From Aestuarierythrobacter sp037968495 (GTDB lineage Bacteria > Pseudomonadota > Alphaproteobacteria > Sphingomonadales > Sphingomonadaceae), in assembly GCA_037968495.1 (NCBI GenBank), contig JBBKVP010000012.1, positions 1-64,000 of the forward strand: a DNA stretch of 64,000 bases, given 5' to 3'. Positions 61,975 to 64,000 of this stretch are shown here, piece by piece. Made by a program: the position numbers and the translations under genes. The stretch's first letter is position 1. Every line of letters begins with the position of its first letter. The notes under the pieces were generated by a model, which saw only the letters and a list, made by a program, of their open reading frames with translations, was not told the DNA's origin and ran no database searches.

Positions 61975-62528
61975 TCTGGGTCGCCCCCGAGGTCATCGTC
62001 ATCTTCGCTGGTCAGATCGACATGTTCGCCGGGCTGTACGGTCGAAACAGCGTGTTTGTAAGCGAGTTGTACGAAGCCTTCGCGTTCTAGCAACACGCTG
62101 AACAGATCATAGGAAGCGATGCGACCTTGCAGCATCACGCCATTGACGAGGAACATTGTCACCTGAACATCCGCATCGCGCACGCTGGACAGGAATACGT
62201 CCTGTAACAGGCGTTGTTTACGAGCGGTTTCGTTGCTCTCGAATGGCGCGGTATCAATTGGCTGACCCGGCATAATCGTTGAAATGGCATGTTTATATAC
62301 CAGCTGACTTTGCCCATCCCGCCGCAGCAAGATCGAGAAATTGTCAAACCAGGTGATGATGCCTTGCAGCTTTACGCCTTTCACCAAGAACATCGTAACC
62401 GAAATCTTATCGCGGCGAAGGTGGTTCAGGAACTGGTCCTGAAGTGACGCGCCCTTTGCCGCACTAACAGGCGGCGCAGGCGGCGGTGCCGGCTTTGGCC
62501 GGGCGGAAAGTGTGCGGTCTGTCGGCAT
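61971..62528 (-). CDS. hfq: tandem-domain RNA chaperone Hfq (two Sm domains)
   Basis: 185 residues from ATG 62528. A Pro/Ala linker leads to domain 1 (about residues 27-92: SLQDQFLNHLRRDKISVTMF, LVYKHAISTIMPG) and domain 2 (about 105-171: LLQDVFLSSVRDADVQVTMF, LAYKHAVSTVQPG), then an acidic tail. Ordinary Hfq is one domain of 70-100 residues forming a hexamer; the fused pair would assemble as a trimer of dimers. Each copy retains YKHA, but the usual Gln of DQF is Asn in domain 1 and Leu in domain 2, and KLQG is MLQG in domain 2. hflX follows with a 4-nt overlap and ntrX lies 131 nt upstream. Confidence 0.93.
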   Translation of the reverse strand: MPTDRTLSARPKPAPPPAPPVSAAKGASLQDQFLNHLRRDKISVTMFLVKGVKLQGIITWFDNFSILLRRDGQSQLVYKHAISTIMPGQPIDTAPFESNETARKQRLLQDVFLSSVRDADVQVTMFLVNGVMLQGRIASYDLFSVLLEREGFVQLAYKHAVSTVQPGEHVDLTSEDDDDLGGDPD

Positions 62529-62658
62529 GACCTGTGTCCCTTTTATTGGCGGGTGCCGGGGCACCTGCATTCTGGCCTGCAAATCGTGCGAAGCCGGTTA
62601 TTAAGCTCTACGTAGTCAGTCCTTATACAGTCGCAATGCGTATCTAAGGCGGTAGTTC

Positions 62659-64000
62659 CTAGCTTTTGCCGCCATTTGCCTTGCGGTCAGCCATGCCGAG
62701 AAGTTTGAGTTTCCGGTGAAGCGCGGAGCGCTCCATTCCAATAAATCCGGCAGTCTTGGAAATATTCCCCGAAAAGCGTCGGATTTGGACGGAAAGATAT
62801 TCGCGTTCGAAGCTCTCGCGGGCCTCCCTCAGCGGAACGCCCATCAGGGCTGAAATGCCGCTGGTTCCGCCCAGTTTGCCGCCTGTTACTTCTGAAGGAA
62901 GCATGTCGGCATCAATCGATTCCAGCCGTTCGCGCGGCGCGAGAATGACGGTGCGCTCGACCACATTGCGAAGTTGGCGGACATTGCCCGGCCAGTCGTA
63001 GGCTTGGAGCGCAGCCATTGCCTCGGCTGTGATGGTTGGCGGCGGGACACCCTGCTCTGCAGCGTAGCGCGAGAAGAAATGATCGGCGAGCGCTGGAATG
63101 TCGTCGCGGCGGTCGGCCAGAGAAGGCACGGACACGGGGACGACGTTGAGCCGGTAGAACAGATCCTCACGGAACCGCTTCTCCTCGATCTCCAACTCAA
63201 GATCACGTGATGTGGATGACACCACACGGACATCGACGCCGATCTGGCGGCTACCGCCCACGCGAACGAAGCTCTGTTCGGTTAGTACCCGCAAGATTCG
63301 GGCCTGTGTCGAGAGCGGCATATCGGCCACTTCATCGAGATACAGCGTTCCGCCATCGGCCAGTTCTAGCAAGCCTGGACGCACTAACTTGCCGTCGGAT
63401 TCTTCTCCGAACAGCTCATGCTCGAAACTCTCAGGCGTGATGCGCGCAGAATTGACGGTTACGAATGCGGCATCGGCGCGTGTACTCCAGCTGTGGAGCA
63501 AGCGAGCTCCGACTTCCTTGCCCGAGCCTGCAGGGCCGGTAACCAGCACGCGGCTGCCAGTGCCAGCCACTCGTTTCAGTGTTGCCCGCACCTGGTTTAT
63601 GATTGCCGAGCCGCCAGTAAATTCGTCAGCGGAAGAATAATTTCCGCGCAGGCGGGTGTTTTCGCGGCGGAGGCGGTCTGTTTCCGTCGCGCGGGCGACG
63701 AGATGCAGCAGGCGTTCTGCTTCGAAAGGCTTCTCGATAAAGTCCATCGCACCGCGGCTTACGGCCGATACAGCAGTGTCGATATTGCCGTGGCCTGAGA
63801 AGATGATGACGGGCAATTCAGGTTCGCGCTGCTTGATCGCATCCAGCACTTCCAGCCCGTCCATGGCGCTGCCGTGTAGCCACACGTCGAGCAGCACGAG
63901 ACTAGGCCGCCGTTCATCGACCATATTAAGCGCGGTGGTACTGTCGCCAGCGGTGCGGCATTCATAGCCTTCATCGCTCAACACGCCTGCGACCAGATCG
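62659..64000 (-). CDS. ntrX: NtrX-like response regulator, AAA+ and Fis-type (5' end missing)
   Basis: 447 codons of a receiver-AAA+-Fis regulator; the receiver start lies beyond base 64000. Receiver: phosphoacceptor Asp in LVLLDVWLHG, FSGHGN and the conserved Lys in IEKPFE. AAA+: GPAGSGKEVGARLLHSW and GGTLYLDEVADMP. The sigma-54 contact loop GAFTGA is absent, reading ELFGEESDGKLV instead. C-terminal helix-turn-helix: ISKTAGFIGMERSALHRKL. Known NtrX proteins of alphaproteobacteria regulate nitrogen and respiration with NtrY, whose gene should lie just upstream. Confidence 0.9.
   Translation of the reverse strand, partial: DLVAGVLSDEGYECRTAGDSTTALNMVDERRPSLVLLDVWLHGSAMDGLEVLDAIKQREPELPVIIFSGHGNIDTAVSAVSRGAMDFIEKPFEAERLLHLVARATETDRLRRENTRLRGNYSSADEFTGGSAIINQVRATLKRVAGTGSRVLVTGPAGSGKEVGARLLHSWSTRADAAFVTVNSARITPESFEHELFGEESDGKLVRPGLLELADGGTLYLDEVADMPLSTQARILRVLTEQSFVRVGGSRQIGVDVRVVSSTSRDLELEIEEKRFREDLFYRLNVVPVSVPSLADRRDDIPALADHFFSRYAAEQGVPPPTITAEAMAALQAYDWPGNVRQLRNVVERTVILAPRERLESIDADMLPSEVTGGKLGGTSGISALMGVPLREARESFEREYLSVQIRRFSGNISKTAGFIGMERSALHRKLKLLGMADRKANGGKS

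Overview
The window is ordinary chromosomal DNA of an alphaproteobacterium. Gene content and order point to the Sphingomonadales, most likely Erythrobacter-like. The main reasons are the ntrX - tandem-domain hfq - hflX - mazG block, a sphingomonad-type vgr-related protein beside a PCuAC copper chaperone, the PhaR-type PHA repressor, GshB, and a palindromic extragenic repeat with the core CCTGAGCTTGTCGAAGG. This placement is by recognition; no search was run. Coding density is very high, genes often overlap by 4 nt (ATGA, GTGA, TTGA), and no phage, IS element, CRISPR array or rRNA was seen.

Layout. 1-9.7 kb: the end of pyruvate phosphate dikinase, a methyltransferase, a broken comF, a gene-free stretch with a possible minus-strand structured RNA, hisI, a MerR regulator with a probable operator, a DmdC-like acyl-CoA dehydrogenase, then cysK, an MFS transporter and a PilZ protein on the minus strand. 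9.7-20 kb: tyrS, a DOMON-like gene coupled to a DUF1343 gene, a secreted protein of unknown role, a DUF817 - VWA - MoxR group, parE and a PBP-activator-like lipoprotein. 20-26.7 kb: rsmI-yraN-gshB, dedA between two extragenic inverted repeats, and a minus-strand rph-rdgB-hemW-xerC series interrupted by a CAP-domain gene on the other strand.

26.8-34 kb: heat-shock genes hrcA-grpE and dnaK-dnaJ, separated by an opposite-strand block (PCuAC chaperone, vgr-related metal-site protein, indoleamine 2,3-dioxygenase family protein). 34-47.5 kb: a patatin-like lipase, radA-cvpA-Fe/S scaffold-MHS transporter-alr, phaR, an archaeal/eukaryotic-type proS, an ATP-grasp protein, RNase R and a universal stress protein. 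47.6-51.3 kb: pyruvate dehydrogenase E2 and lipoamide dehydrogenase with a thioesterase and an 86-residue orphan between them, then tRNA-Ser(UGA). 51.3-60.6 kb: a small membrane protein, then a long plus-strand run from cell-wall genes (lytic transglycosylase, RlpA, DD-carboxypeptidase) into tmk-holB-metG-tatD-MBL hydrolase-58-residue membrane protein-mazG. 60.6-64 kb, minus strand: ntrX (cut by the window end), a double-Sm-domain Hfq and HflX, whose probable start is a CTG overlapping the hfq stop.

The most notable items are the tandem Hfq, the candidate structured RNA at about 3.9-4.2 kb, the multiply damaged comF, the vgr-related gene whose conserved N-terminal coding region lacks a standard start, the IDO-family enzyme inside the heat-shock locus, and the MerR operator. 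I found no clear new multi-gene defence or mobile system.
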